Shown here in pieces: positions 48,812 through 56,702 of a stretch of DNA of 64,000 nucleotides (positions are counted from its first letter, which is position 1; each line of letters starts with the position of its first letter). This DNA comes from Kribbella sp. NBC_00382 (GTDB lineage Bacteria > Actinomycetota > Actinomycetes > Propionibacteriales > Kribbellaceae): the NCBI RefSeq assembly GCF_036067295.1, contig NZ_CP107954.1, forward strand, positions 3,410,001 through 3,474,000. Reading direction: 5' to 3'. The translations under genes were made by a program, and so were the position numbers. Under the pieces are notes generated by a model that made no database searches, was not told the DNA's origin, and saw nothing but the letters and a program-made list of their open reading frames with translations.

Positions 48812-49477
48812 ATGTCCCACACCATCAAGCGCGTCGCCCTCGCCGCCTCCGCCGTTTCGTTGCTCTTCGCAACGGTTGCCTGTGGCAGCAGCGACGACAA
48901 GTCGAGCAGCACCCCGTCGACCAGCAGCTCGGCCTCGACCTCGACGTCAGACACCCCGTCAGCGATGCCGTCCGTCGACAACGCAGCCGGCCTCGTCGGC
49001 CCGGGCTGCGCCGACTACGCCAAGGCGAACCCGACCGGCGCCGGCTCGGTCGACGGCATGGCCGCCGCCCCGGTCGCGACCGCCGCCTCCGGCAACCCGC
49101 TGCTCAAGACGCTCGTCGCGTCGGTATCGGGCAAGCTCAACCCGAAGGTCGACCTGGTCTCCACCCTCAACGGCGGCGAGTTCACCGTCTTCGCACCCGT
49201 CGACTCCGCCTTCGCGAAGATCCCGGCCGCGACGATCAACACGCTGAAGACCAACTCCGCGCTGCTGACCAAGATCCTGACCTACCACGTGGTCGCCGGT
49301 CAGCTCGACCCCGCCGCGGTCGTCGGCAAGCAGACCACCGTCGAGAAGGGCGCCCTGACCGTCACCGGCTCGGGCAACAACCTGATGGTCAACAACGCCA
49401 AGGTCATCTGCGGCGGCGTGAAGACCGCCAACGCCACGGTCTACCTGATCGACACCGTCCTGATGCCCCCGGCCTGA
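48812..49477 (+). CDS. Fasciclin domain lipoprotein (MPT70/83-like)
   Basis: A 221-residue lipoprotein: signal with lipobox TVACG, a Ser/Thr linker (28-55), then a single FAS1 domain (about 80-221) with [51 protein letters not shown] and the final [14 protein letters not shown]1 domains mediate surface adhesion; in mycobacteria MPT70 and MPT83 are SigK-controlled. ATG 48812 has AAGGAGAAGGA upstream. It follows the molybdopterin enzyme by 92 bases and is probably co-transcribed from the SigK-type promoter at 46904. Confidence 0.92.
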   Translation: MSHTIKRVALAASAVSLLFATVACGSSDDKSSSTPSTSSSASTSTSDTPSAMPSVDNAAGLVGPGCADYAKANPTGAGSVDGMAAAPVATAASGNPLLKTLVASVSGKLNPKVDLVSTLNGGEFTVFAPVDSAFAKIPAATINTLKTNSALLTKILTYHVVAGQLDPAAVVGKQTTVEKGALTVTGSGNNLMVNNAKVICGGVKTANATVYLIDTVLMPPA

Positions 49478-49483
49478 GCTTCC

Positions 49484-49553
49484 ATCAGTTGCCCTAGGCA
49501 ACTGATCCGCCGACCGACTGAGCGGTGCCCCTTCTGCCGGGCGCCGCTCAGTC
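49484..49553. terminator. Twin hairpin terminator
   Basis: First, ATCAGTTGCC (49484-49493) with GGCAACTGAT (49497-49506), three-base loop. Second, GACTGAGCGG (49516-49525) with CCGCTCAGTC (49544-49553). Both are perfect stems, lying between the fasciclin gene and the convergent gene ending at 49635. Confidence 0.8.
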
Positions 49554-49634
49554 ATCGTTCAAACCGACGTGAGGGCGGTGGTCAGGGCCGGGGCGATGAG
49601 TGGGGGCTGCCAGGTCGAACGTACGCATATCTCG

Positions 49635-50594
49635 TCACGAGGCCGGGGTGAGCTCGTGCAGGAGCGCGAGGAAGCGTGGGGAGAGCCCGGGACCTGGCTC
49701 GTCGGCTGCTCGGGTGGCCAACTGCCAACCGTCCGAGGTCACCAGATACACCCAGGGACTCAGCGGCCCGGGATCGGTGGCGTGCGACCGTCCAGCCAGG
49801 TTGAGCATCATCCCGAGGGCCGGGATCGCGGACAGAGATGTGATCACGTGCACGAGCAGCAGATCGCGGACCGGCATCGCCACCAGTACGCCGTACCGCG
49901 GGTTCTCCACGTGGAGCGACTCACGCAGGACGGTGTCGAGCACGAGTGCCCGCGAGGCAGCGAAGATGCTGCCGCTGATCATCGCGACGTGGGTGCCGTC
50001 GTACGCCGCATAGCTGACGCTGTCCGTCATCGCACGCAGGTTTCGCAGACCGTATGACTCCGCCTCCGGCCAGGTCAGGCCGAGATCGCTCTCCGGGTCG
50101 AAGTACATCGTGATCGCGCCGTCGGAGCTCGTCGCGGGCACCGACAGCAGGCCGGGCACGAACTCCGGTGCCGCGCCGACCACCCGTGGATCGAGTGAGT
50201 CCTTCGTGGCCAGGCGCTGGATGAGCTCGGTCTGCGGATCGGCAGGCCGTGGCGCGAAGCCGTTGCGCAGGACATCGACCAAGCGTTCGAAGTGTTCGCC
50301 CACCAGGCGGGGCCAATGGTCCGGTCGCTCGTCCGCGACCAGCCGGGCCAGGTTGGTCAGCCCGGCCTCGAACCGCTGGAGCGGGGGAGCCTTCCCCGGC
50401 GGTCCGGCGGCCGTGGGCGTCCGCTGCAAACTGAGTGCGCCGCGTCCGTCGTACCGGCCGGTGAGTCCGAGGGTCGTGGCGGCTTCGAGGCTGAGGCGCA
50501 CCAGGTGAGCGGCCTCCGCCCGGGACAACGGGAGCAGTACCGGATCGAAGTGGTTGCCTGAGGCCCGTTCGGTGGAGTCGTCGTGAGTGATCAT
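49635..50594 (-). CDS. Conserved hypothetical protein
   Basis: A 319-residue soluble protein that I do not recognise. The first half is helical (FDPVLLPLSRAEAAHLVRLS, RFEAGLTNLARLVADER); the middle carries ITMYFDPESDLGLTWPEAES and an alpha/beta pattern to the end (DLLLVHVITSLSAIPALGMM, LSPWVYLVTSDGWQL). The plan resembles hypothetical DUF1444-like bacterial proteins, but I would not assign it. ATG 50594 follows AAGGAGGTGGACAGC. It is divergent from the thioesterase gene. Confidence 0.6.
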   Translation of the reverse strand: MITHDDSTERASGNHFDPVLLPLSRAEAAHLVRLSLEAATTLGLTGRYDGRGALSLQRTPTAAGPPGKAPPLQRFEAGLTNLARLVADERPDHWPRLVGEHFERLVDVLRNGFAPRPADPQTELIQRLATKDSLDPRVVGAAPEFVPGLLSVPATSSDGAITMYFDPESDLGLTWPEAESYGLRNLRAMTDSVSYAAYDGTHVAMISGSIFAASRALVLDTVLRESLHVENPRYGVLVAMPVRDLLLVHVITSLSAIPALGMMLNLAGRSHATDPGPLSPWVYLVTSDGWQLATRAADEPGPGLSPRFLALLHELTPAS

Positions 50595-50725
50595 GCTGTC
50601 CACCTCCTTCGACAGAGAAAGTACGAGCGAAGGCCCCACCGGCGGACGGCAGTTTCGGAGCCTGTGGACAACCGGGCGTTATCCTGCGTCAGCCATCGAT
50701 CGACCGAATCCCGAGGAGCGACCCC

Positions 50726-51304
50726 ATGTCCGGCACCGGCACCCCCAGCGCAGACCGCACGCCGGCCGAGGGTGTCGCGCGCGAGGAGGTGACGAGCCGC
50801 TCCGCCTCTGCCACCCGCATCTCGCTGTCGCACATCACCGCCCAGAACGAGACCAACCTGCTCGGCACCGTGCACGGTGGCGTGGTGATGACGCTGGTCG
50901 ATTCGGTCGCCGGAGTCGTCGCGGCCAGGCACTCGGGCGGTCCCGCGGTGACCGCGTCGATGGACGAGATGGTCTTCGTGGTCCCGGTCCGGGTCGGCGA
51001 CGTGGTCCACCTCACCGCCCAGGTGAACTGGACCGGGCGCAGCTCGATGGAGATCGGGGTCCGCGTCACGGCCGACCGCTGGGACTCCGTCAGCCCGCAG
51101 GTGCATGTCGCGACGGCGTACCTGGTCTTCGTGGCGGTCGACGAGAACGGCAAGCCGCGCCCGGTACCGCAGGTGGTGCCCGAGACCGACGACGACCACC
51201 GCCGGATGCGTGAGGCGGAGATCCGCCGCAGCCACCGGCTGGCCCGCAGGCAGGCGATCATCGCCTCCCGCGAAGCCACCGAAGAAACAGCAGCGTCCGA
51301 ATGA
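50726..51304 (+). CDS. Acyl-CoA thioesterase, YciA-type hotdog fold
   Basis: A 192-residue hotdog protein. After a Ser/Thr-rich leader come ISLSHITAQNETNLLGTVHGG, with the active-site Asn/Gly/Asp stretch (N-x-x-G-T-V-H-G-G, then LVDSVAG), MDEMVFVVPVRVGDVVHLTA and a long basic C-terminal helix. YciA/acyl-CoA thioesterase enzymes hydrolyse acyl-CoA to free acid and CoA. ATG 50726. It overlaps the next gene as ATGA, forming an operon with a channel-like protein. Confidence 0.88.
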   Translation: MSGTGTPSADRTPAEGVAREEVTSRSASATRISLSHITAQNETNLLGTVHGGVVMTLVDSVAGVVAARHSGGPAVTASMDEMVFVVPVRVGDVVHLTAQVNWTGRSSMEIGVRVTADRWDSVSPQVHVATAYLVFVAVDENGKPRPVPQVVPETDDDHRRMREAEIRRSHRLARRQAIIASREATEETAASE

Positions 51305-51957
51305 AGCTGGTACGCAGCGCGCAGCGGCACCCGTCCGCGATCCTGCTGGTCGTCCAGCTGCTCGGCGTCCTGCTCTACCCCGCGATGGAGGGCTCGCGCG
51401 GCGGCCGGGTCGCGTTCGAGATCCTCGGCATTCTCTTCCTGACGCTCGCCGTCTTCTCGGTCCGGTCTACCCCCGGCCTCACCTGGGTCAGCGTCTGCCT
51501 CGGCCTCCCCGCCGTCGTCCTGTCGCTGCTGGACGCCTTCCGCCCGACCGACACGATCGTGCTGATCTCCAACCCGCTCCACGCCGCCTTTTACTTCTAT
51601 GCCGCCTACAGCCTGCTCCGCTACATGCTGTCCGACCACGACGTCAGCGCTGACGAGCTCTGGGCCACGGGCGCGACTTTCACTTTGGTGGCTTGGGGTT
51701 TCGCCTACCTGTACGTCTTCGTCCAGGCGCTGGTCCCCGGCACCTTCACCGCAGCGGTCAACGCGAGTCAGGACCGTACCTGGATGGAGTTGCTGTTCCT
51801 CAGCTTCACCACGCTGTCCAGTACCGGCCTCAGCGACATCGTGCCGATCAGCTCGTGGGGACGCTCGGTCGTGATGATCGAGCAACTCGCCGGCCTCGGC
51901 TACGTCGCCATGGTCGTCTCCAGGCTGGTCGGCCTGACCGTCGCCAAACGCAACTAG
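51301..51957 (+). CDS. Ion-channel-fold membrane protein with atypical selectivity filter
   Basis: A 218-residue protein. Six hydrophobic helices; the last two (about 135-155 and 188-210) enclose a pore-loop-like stretch ELLFLSFTTLSSTGLSDIVP. This is the two-helix ion-channel (PF07885-like) layout, but the usual TVGYGD filter is replaced by STGLSD. The protein may therefore be a degenerate or non-potassium channel, or a structural relative. It starts within the ATGA overlap of the thioesterase gene. Convergent overlap of four bases with the TetR gene. Confidence 0.7.
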   Translation: MKLVRSAQRHPSAILLVVQLLGVLLYPAMEGSRGGRVAFEILGILFLTLAVFSVRSTPGLTWVSVCLGLPAVVLSLLDAFRPTDTIVLISNPLHAAFYFYAAYSLLRYMLSDHDVSADELWATGATFTLVAWGFAYLYVFVQALVPGTFTAAVNASQDRTWMELLFLSFTTLSSTGLSDIVPISSWGRSVVMIEQLAGLGYVAMVVSRLVGLTVAKRN

Positions 51958-52562
51958 TCCCGCGGCCAACCGGCCAGCAGATCGGCCGCGGCTCGATGCG
52001 CGACCTCAGGCGCGTTCTCCATCGCAGCCACCCGGAAACACACCAGCGCGCCCTCGTGCAGCAACAGCAGCCGATCAGCCAGCTCCTCCACGTCCGAGAA
52101 GCCGCCCAAGGCAGCCTGCGCCATGAACTCGGACCGCATCCACTGCTTCTGAGCCACGATCACCGGCATCGCGGGATGGTCGGGCGCGGCCAGCTCGACG
52201 CTCGCGTTGATGAAGCCGCAACCGCGGCGTGATTCGGCCATCCAGCCCGTGAGCGCCGCGAACAGCGTGAGGATCACGTCGGCCGGCGTCTCCGGCTTCA
52301 GCGCCGCGAGTTGATCATCGAGGAACGCATGCCAGGCCCGGTTCCGCTGCTCCAGGTACGCCGCGATCAACCGATCCTTCGACCCGAACCGGTCGTACAG
52401 CGTCTTCTTGGTCACCTCGGCCGCGTCCGCGATGGCGTCGACGCCGACCGTACGGATCCCGCGCTCGTAGAAGAGCGTCGACGCGGCCCGAAGGATCCGC
52501 TCACCCGCAGGCGTCAGCCGCTCCGCCTCGAGCTCACCGCGGTCCGTCAGCAATCCGACCAT
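51954..52562 (-). CDS. TetR-family transcriptional regulator
   Basis: A 202-residue TetR regulator. Helix-turn-helix region: LTPAGERILRAASTLFYERG, VGVDAIADAAEVTKKTLYDR, FGSKDRLIAAYLEQRN, which is the classical family core with the YxxFxSKxxL end. The helical ligand domain is complete. ATG 52562 lies six bases from a -10 element TATACT on the same strand, so its message is probably leaderless. A 13-base palindrome at 52561-52573 covers both, which implies tight self-regulation. It likely controls the divergent EamA exporter. Confidence 0.88.
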   Translation of the reverse strand: MVGLLTDRGELEAERLTPAGERILRAASTLFYERGIRTVGVDAIADAAEVTKKTLYDRFGSKDRLIAAYLEQRNRAWHAFLDDQLAALKPETPADVILTLFAALTGWMAESRRGCGFINASVELAAPDHPAMPVIVAQKQWMRSEFMAQAALGGFSDVEELADRLLLLHEGALVCFRVAAMENAPEVAHRAAADLLAGWPRD

Positions 52563-52576
52563 ACTGACAGTATACC
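52561..52576. promoter_or_regulatory. Palindromic TetR operator over divergent -10 elements
   Basis: ATACTGACAGTAT (52561-52573) is a perfect 13-base palindrome overlapping the TetR start codon. TATACT on the minus strand and TATACC (52571-52576) on the plus strand look like the -10 boxes of the TetR and EamA genes. Confidence 0.7.
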
Positions 52577-52599
52577 GACCGGTGTGGTTACTTGTCTCC

Positions 52600-53520
52600 A
52601 TGATCACTCCACGCGCACTCCCAGTCCTGGCCGGTGCAGGCTTCGTCGTGTTCTGGAGTTGCGGCTTCATCGGCGCGCGCTGGGGCACGGAGTACGCCTC
52701 CGCCTTCGACCTGCTCGCCTGGCGGTACCTGGTCGCCGGCGCGCTGGCTGCCGCCGTACTGCTCAAGCGCCGCCCGCACCTGACCCGCAGCGACCTCATC
52801 ACCCACGCGGTGATGGCCTTCCTCACCCAATGCGTCTATCTGGGCCTGATCTTCACCGGTATCGACCACGGCATCTCCGCAGGCGTCACTGCGCTCATCG
52901 GCTCGCTACAGCCGATCCTGATCGCCACAGTCGCCGGACCACTACTCGGTGAGCGAGTCAGCCCGAGGCAATGGATCGGCCTCCTCCTCGGCCTGGCAGG
53001 AGTCGCCTTCGTCGTCGCCGACGACCTAGGCGCAACCCCAGCCCTGACGTTCCTGCTCCCCATCGGCGGCCTACTCGGACTAGTGACCGGCACCGTCTGG
53101 GAGCGCCACCGCAAACCAACCACCAACCTGCTGGACGCCCTCTGCCTGCAGAGCCTGGTCTCTTGCATCTTCTTCGTCGTAGTGACCGCGAGTACCGGCC
53201 AGCTGACAGTCCCGCACGACGTGCAGTTCTACGGCGCAGTGCTGTGGCTCGTCGTGTTGGCCACCGGTGGCGGCTGGGGCCTGTACCTCGTCAACCTCCG
53301 CCTCTCCGGCGCCACCAGGATCAGCGGCCTCCTCTACCTGGTACCGCCGACGACGATGCTCTTCGCCTTCCTGCTGTTCGGCGAGACTATCGGCGCCCTC
53401 GCCGTCGGGGGAATGCTGCTCTGCGCGTTCGCAGTTCTGCTGATCACGGCTCGCCCAGGCGGCAGGAAGGCCCGGATCTCGTTACGCTGCGACAATGGCG
53501 GAACCACGGTGGCTGGATGA
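52600..53520 (+). CDS. EamA (DMT) family transporter
   Basis: A 306-residue drug/metabolite exporter with ten membrane helices and the two-fold EamA repeat. First half: LPVLAGAGFVVFWSCGFIGA, AFDLLAWRYLVAGALAAAVL, GISAGVTALIGSLQPILIA with GERVSPRQWIGLLLGLAGV. Second half: PTTNLLDALCLQSLVSCIFF, LRLSGATRISGLLYLVPPTT and FLLFGETIGALAVGG. It probably exports a metabolite or toxic compound controlled by the divergent TetR. ATG 52600 is preferred to the GTG at 52582. The MarR gene overlaps its end by 26 bases. Confidence 0.88.
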   Translation: MITPRALPVLAGAGFVVFWSCGFIGARWGTEYASAFDLLAWRYLVAGALAAAVLLKRRPHLTRSDLITHAVMAFLTQCVYLGLIFTGIDHGISAGVTALIGSLQPILIATVAGPLLGERVSPRQWIGLLLGLAGVAFVVADDLGATPALTFLLPIGGLLGLVTGTVWERHRKPTTNLLDALCLQSLVSCIFFVVVTASTGQLTVPHDVQFYGAVLWLVVLATGGGWGLYLVNLRLSGATRISGLLYLVPPTTMLFAFLLFGETIGALAVGGMLLCAFAVLLITARPGGRKARISLRCDNGGTTVAG

Positions 53521-54001
53521 CCAAGAGCAGCGGGCCTGGCGAGCGTTCATCGCGGCCCAGCGCGTGGTGAACGGCCGGATCGAGCAGCAACTGCAGCGCG
53601 ACGCGGGCATGCCGCACACGTACTTCGAGATCCTGGTCCGGCTCGCCGACGCGGACGACGGCCGGCTGCGGATGAGTGAGCTCGCCGTCTCCACCCTCGG
53701 CTCGCGCAGCCGCCTGTCGCACGCGGTGAACCGGCTCGAGAAGGTCGGCTGGGTCCGGCGCGAGGGGATCGAGTCCGACCGCCGCGGTCAGGTCGCGATC
53801 ATCACCGAGGAAGGCCGGCAGAAGCTCAAGGACACTGCACCGGGCCACGTCGAGACTGTCCGGCAGGCGGTCTTCGATGCGCTCACCGGCGAGCAGGTCG
53901 ACCAGCTGCGCGACATCTGCGCGGCCCTGACCCGGCACTCCGGTGGTACCTACGACAGCGCCATCTGGGAACCAAAGGCCTCCGGTACGCCGGCCGAGTA
54001 A
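53495..54001 (+). CDS. MarR-family transcriptional regulator
   Basis: A 168-residue winged-helix regulator. Dimer helix LDDQEQRAWRAFIAAQRVVN, core LRMSELAVSTLGSRSRLSHA and the wing LEKVGWVRREGIESDRRGQV, the standard MarR pattern with the DxRxxxV motif. It begins inside the EamA gene, so it is likely in the same operon and may sense the same compound. Confidence 0.9.
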   Translation: MAEPRWLDDQEQRAWRAFIAAQRVVNGRIEQQLQRDAGMPHTYFEILVRLADADDGRLRMSELAVSTLGSRSRLSHAVNRLEKVGWVRREGIESDRRGQVAIITEEGRQKLKDTAPGHVETVRQAVFDALTGEQVDQLRDICAALTRHSGGTYDSAIWEPKASGTPAE

Positions 54002-54024
54002 CCCCATGGGCCAGAATGGCCGTG

Positions 54025-55272
54025 ATGAAGACCACCGGACGCCGGGTACTGGCAGTAGCGGCCGCGGCGACTCTGCTCGCGGGCTGCAGCGACTCGGGCA
54101 CCCCCACGGCGGGGCCTAGTACTGCGCCTTCCTCCTCGGTCACCCGGCAGACCCCGCTGCCGACCGAGACCCCGACGCAGACGCCCAGCCAGACGCCGAG
54201 CACTCCGAGCACGACTCCCAGTACTCCGCCCGCCGACGGCTGCGTCGACCAGAAGCTGCAGCAGCTGACGATCCGCGAGCAGGCGGCCCAGCTGATCATG
54301 ACGGGCATCAGCACCAAGGGCATGACGGCGGCCGAGCGGTCCATCGCCAAGGCCCAGAAGCCAGGCGGCCTCCTGCTGATGGGTCCCGGCGCCAGTGCCT
54401 CCCACACCCGTACTGCGATGGCCGCTGTCACCACGACGGCCACAGTGAAGGGCATCCGGCCGTTCATCGCCGCAGACCAGGAAGGCGGCAAGATCCAGCG
54501 CCTCAAGGGCTCTGGCTTCGACCGCATCCCCGCAGCGACAGTGCAGGCCACCTGGTCCGACGACAAGCTCACCGCTCGCGCCAAGACGTGGGGCGGCCAG
54601 CTCAAGCAAGCCGGGGTCAACATGGACCTCGCGCCGGTCGCAGACGTAGTACCGGCATCTCTTGGGGACAGCAACGCTCCCATCGGGGCGCTGGACCGGG
54701 GCTACGGCAACACACCCGGCAAGGTCGGCCCGCACGTCGCCGCCTTCGTGAAGGGGATGGAGCAGGCCGGGGTGATGACCTCGGTCAAGCACTTCCCGGG
54801 CCTCGGCCGGGTCAAGGGCAACACCGACTTCTCCTCCGGCGTGGTCGACACCGTCACCACCCGCAACGACGACTACCTGTCGTCATTCGCCGCGGGCATC
54901 CAGGCCGGCTCGGACCTGGTGATGGTCTCCACCGTCACCTACACCAAGATCGACCCGGAGAACCGCGCTGTCTTCTCGCCCACCGTCATCGGCGGCATGC
55001 TGCGCGGCGATCTCGGGTACACCGGAGTCGTGATCACCGATGACGTAGGGGCGGCCGCGGAGGTCGCGTCGGTCCCTGCCGGCCAGCGCGCGACCCGCTT
55101 CGTCGCAGCCGGCGGCGACATCGTGATCACCGCCAAGGCCTCGCTCACCTCCACCATGGTCAACGCGCTGGTCGTGAAGGCCCAGCAGGACAAGACGTTC
55201 GCGGCCGCACTCCAGAGCAGCGTCCACCGGGTGCTCGCCCTCAAGCAGAGCCGTGGCCTGCTGAGCTGCTGA
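54025..55272 (+). CDS. NagZ-like glycoside hydrolase family 3 lipoprotein
   Basis: A 415-residue lipoprotein: signal MKTTGRRVLAVAAAATLLAG with lipobox LLAGC, a Thr/Pro linker (about 25-70), then a GH3 N-terminal TIM barrel. Key words: AADQEGGKIQRLKG, VNMDLAPVADVV and the beta-N-acetylglucosaminidase motif KHFPGLGRVKGNTD (in NagZ the KH(F/I)PGHG loop carries His as acid; here Leu replaces that His). The nucleophile Asp is in ITDDVGAAAEVA. It likely trims GlcNAc-containing muropeptides or chitin fragments at the cell surface. An ATG at 54016 would add three residues. The following DUF202 gene overlaps its stop by one base. Confidence 0.85.
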   Translation: MKTTGRRVLAVAAAATLLAGCSDSGTPTAGPSTAPSSSVTRQTPLPTETPTQTPSQTPSTPSTTPSTPPADGCVDQKLQQLTIREQAAQLIMTGISTKGMTAAERSIAKAQKPGGLLLMGPGASASHTRTAMAAVTTTATVKGIRPFIAADQEGGKIQRLKGSGFDRIPAATVQATWSDDKLTARAKTWGGQLKQAGVNMDLAPVADVVPASLGDSNAPIGALDRGYGNTPGKVGPHVAAFVKGMEQAGVMTSVKHFPGLGRVKGNTDFSSGVVDTVTTRNDDYLSSFAAGIQAGSDLVMVSTVTYTKIDPENRAVFSPTVIGGMLRGDLGYTGVVITDDVGAAAEVASVPAGQRATRFVAAGGDIVITAKASLTSTMVNALVVKAQQDKTFAAALQSSVHRVLALKQSRGLLSC

Positions 55273-55610
55273 TGACCGAGCCGACCCAGGAGCCCGACTA
55301 CCGGTTCACCCTCGCCAACGAGCGGACCTATCTGGCGTACCTGCGGACCGCGCTGGCCTGCTACGCGGGCGGCCTGTCGGCGGTGCAGTTCCTGGACCTC
55401 GGACCCGACCGCTGGCCCGCGCGGATCATCGGCGTCGTACTGGTCGCCGCGGGGATCACCACCACCGCGCTGGCCTTCCGGCGCTGGCAGACCAATCTGA
55501 CCGCCATGCGCACCGGCGGACCGCTCCCGGTGACCCGGCTGCCGTTGATGCTCGGGGCAACCATCGCAACCGTCGGTCTGATCGGTCTGCTGTTCAGCCT
55601 GTGGCGATGA
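55272..55610 (+). CDS. DUF202/YidH family membrane protein
   Basis: A 112-residue protein with three membrane helices. The opening DYRFTLANERTYLAYLRTAL is the DUF202 signature (FTLANERTxLAxLRT). Family function unknown; often paired as here with a second DUF202 gene. Starts in a TGATG overlap after the GH3 gene, eleven bases before its paralogue. Confidence 0.9.
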   Translation: MTEPTQEPDYRFTLANERTYLAYLRTALACYAGGLSAVQFLDLGPDRWPARIIGVVLVAAGITTTALAFRRWQTNLTAMRTGGPLPVTRLPLMLGATIATVGLIGLLFSLWR

Positions 55611-55620
55611 ACACACAGCG

Positions 55621-55929
55621 ATGACCACAGCGTCGCGTGATCCAGGTCTCCAACCGGAGCGCACTCTGCTCGCCTGGCGCCGCACGGTGCTCGGCCTGGT
55701 CGCCAACGGCATCTTGTTACTTGCCTCCGGCCACGGTACGTCCGACGTCCGGCTCGGCCTCGGCATCGTGGTGACCGTCCTGGCCTTGTCCTGCTGGGCT
55801 GTCGTCACCGCGGTCTACCGCCGGGGCGTCAAGCCTTCGGCGCTGGGATCGGAGCGGGTCCTGCGGCTGGCGGCCGGTCTGGTGCTCGTCGTCGGAGTGT
55901 TCGACCTCTACGCGGTGATGACGCACTGA
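55621..55929 (+). CDS. DUF202 family membrane protein
   Basis: A 102-residue paralogue of the previous protein: GLQPERTLLAWRRTVLGLVA opens the DUF202 domain, followed by two more helices. The two probably form a heteromeric membrane complex. ATG 55621 lies in the same operon as the GH3 lipoprotein. After the stop, a stretch with short direct repeats leads to the phosphate genes. Confidence 0.88.
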   Translation: MTTASRDPGLQPERTLLAWRRTVLGLVANGILLLASGHGTSDVRLGLGIVVTVLALSCWAVVTAVYRRGVKPSALGSERVLRLAAGLVLVVGVFDLYAVMTH

Positions 55930-55933
55930 AGTC

Positions 55934-55952
55934 TTCCGGTCACTTTCCGGTC
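55934..55952 (+). promoter_or_regulatory. 11-base direct repeat upstream of the DUF47/Pit operon
   Basis: TTCCGGTC occurs at 55934-55941 and again at 55945-55952, a period of 11. That is the spacing of PhoP direct-repeat units in Actinobacteria, but the core is TTCCGGTC, not GTTCACC. A GTTCATC follows at 55968. The role is uncertain. Confidence 0.4.
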
Positions 55953-56067
55953 GGATTGAGTCTATGTGTTCATCATCTCGCGGTACCTTGAGCAGGCGGA
56001 TGCTCCGTCAGCGGTCCGTTGCCCCTAGCATGGCCAAGGTTTGTCCCTCGTTCACCCGGAGCTTGAA

Positions 56068-56700
56068 GTGCCGTTACGTCTGCGTCCGAACGACCCGACG
56101 TTCTACGACCTTTTCACCGAATCAGCCAACCACCTGGTCGACGGGTCCCGCATCCTCGCCGAGCTGCTCGGCGTCACCGCCGGGACCGGGCTGTCGGCCA
56201 GCCATACGATCGCCGCCCAGATGAAGGACGCCGAGCACGCCGCGGACGAGACCACCCACTCGATCATCCGCCGGGTCAACTCGACCTTCGTGACCCCGTT
56301 CGACCGCGAGGACATCTACCGGCTGGCCTCCGACCTCGACGACGTCATGGACTACATGGAGGAGGCCGTCGACAGCGTCCACCTGTTCAACCTCGAGAAG
56401 CTGCCGGCCGAGGTGGCCGAGCAGATCGAGGTGCTGCAGCGGATGGCCGCGCTGACCGCCGAGTCGATGCCGCGACTGCGCACGATGAAGGACCTGGCGG
56501 AGTACTGGATCGAGATCAACCGGCTGGAGAACACCGGTGACGCGGTGCACCGCCGGATCATCGCCAAGCTGTTCAGCGGTGAGTTCGACGCGCTGATGGT
56601 GATGAAGCTCAAGACCGTGGTCGACCTGCTGGAGGCCGCCATCGACGCCTTCGAGCACGTCGCGAACACGGTCGAACAGATCGCCGTCAAGGAGAGCTGA
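56068..56700 (+). CDS. DUF47 family phosphate transport regulator (PhoU-like)
   Basis: A 210-residue all-helical protein: LRPNDPTFYDLFTESANHLV, DAEHAADETTHSIIRRVNST, TPFDREDIYRLASDLDDVMD and EINRLENTGDAVHRRI, the DUF47 (Pit accessory) pattern related to PhoU. It is the usual partner of low-affinity Pit transporters and may gate them or affect metal-phosphate uptake. The GTG at 56068 is preferred to the TTG at 56041, since GGAG lies seven bases before it. The Pit gene starts two bases after its stop. Confidence 0.88.
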   Translation: MPLRLRPNDPTFYDLFTESANHLVDGSRILAELLGVTAGTGLSASHTIAAQMKDAEHAADETTHSIIRRVNSTFVTPFDREDIYRLASDLDDVMDYMEEAVDSVHLFNLEKLPAEVAEQIEVLQRMAALTAESMPRLRTMKDLAEYWIEINRLENTGDAVHRRIIAKLFSGEFDALMVMKLKTVVDLLEAAIDAFEHVANTVEQIAVKES

Positions 56701-56702
56701 GC

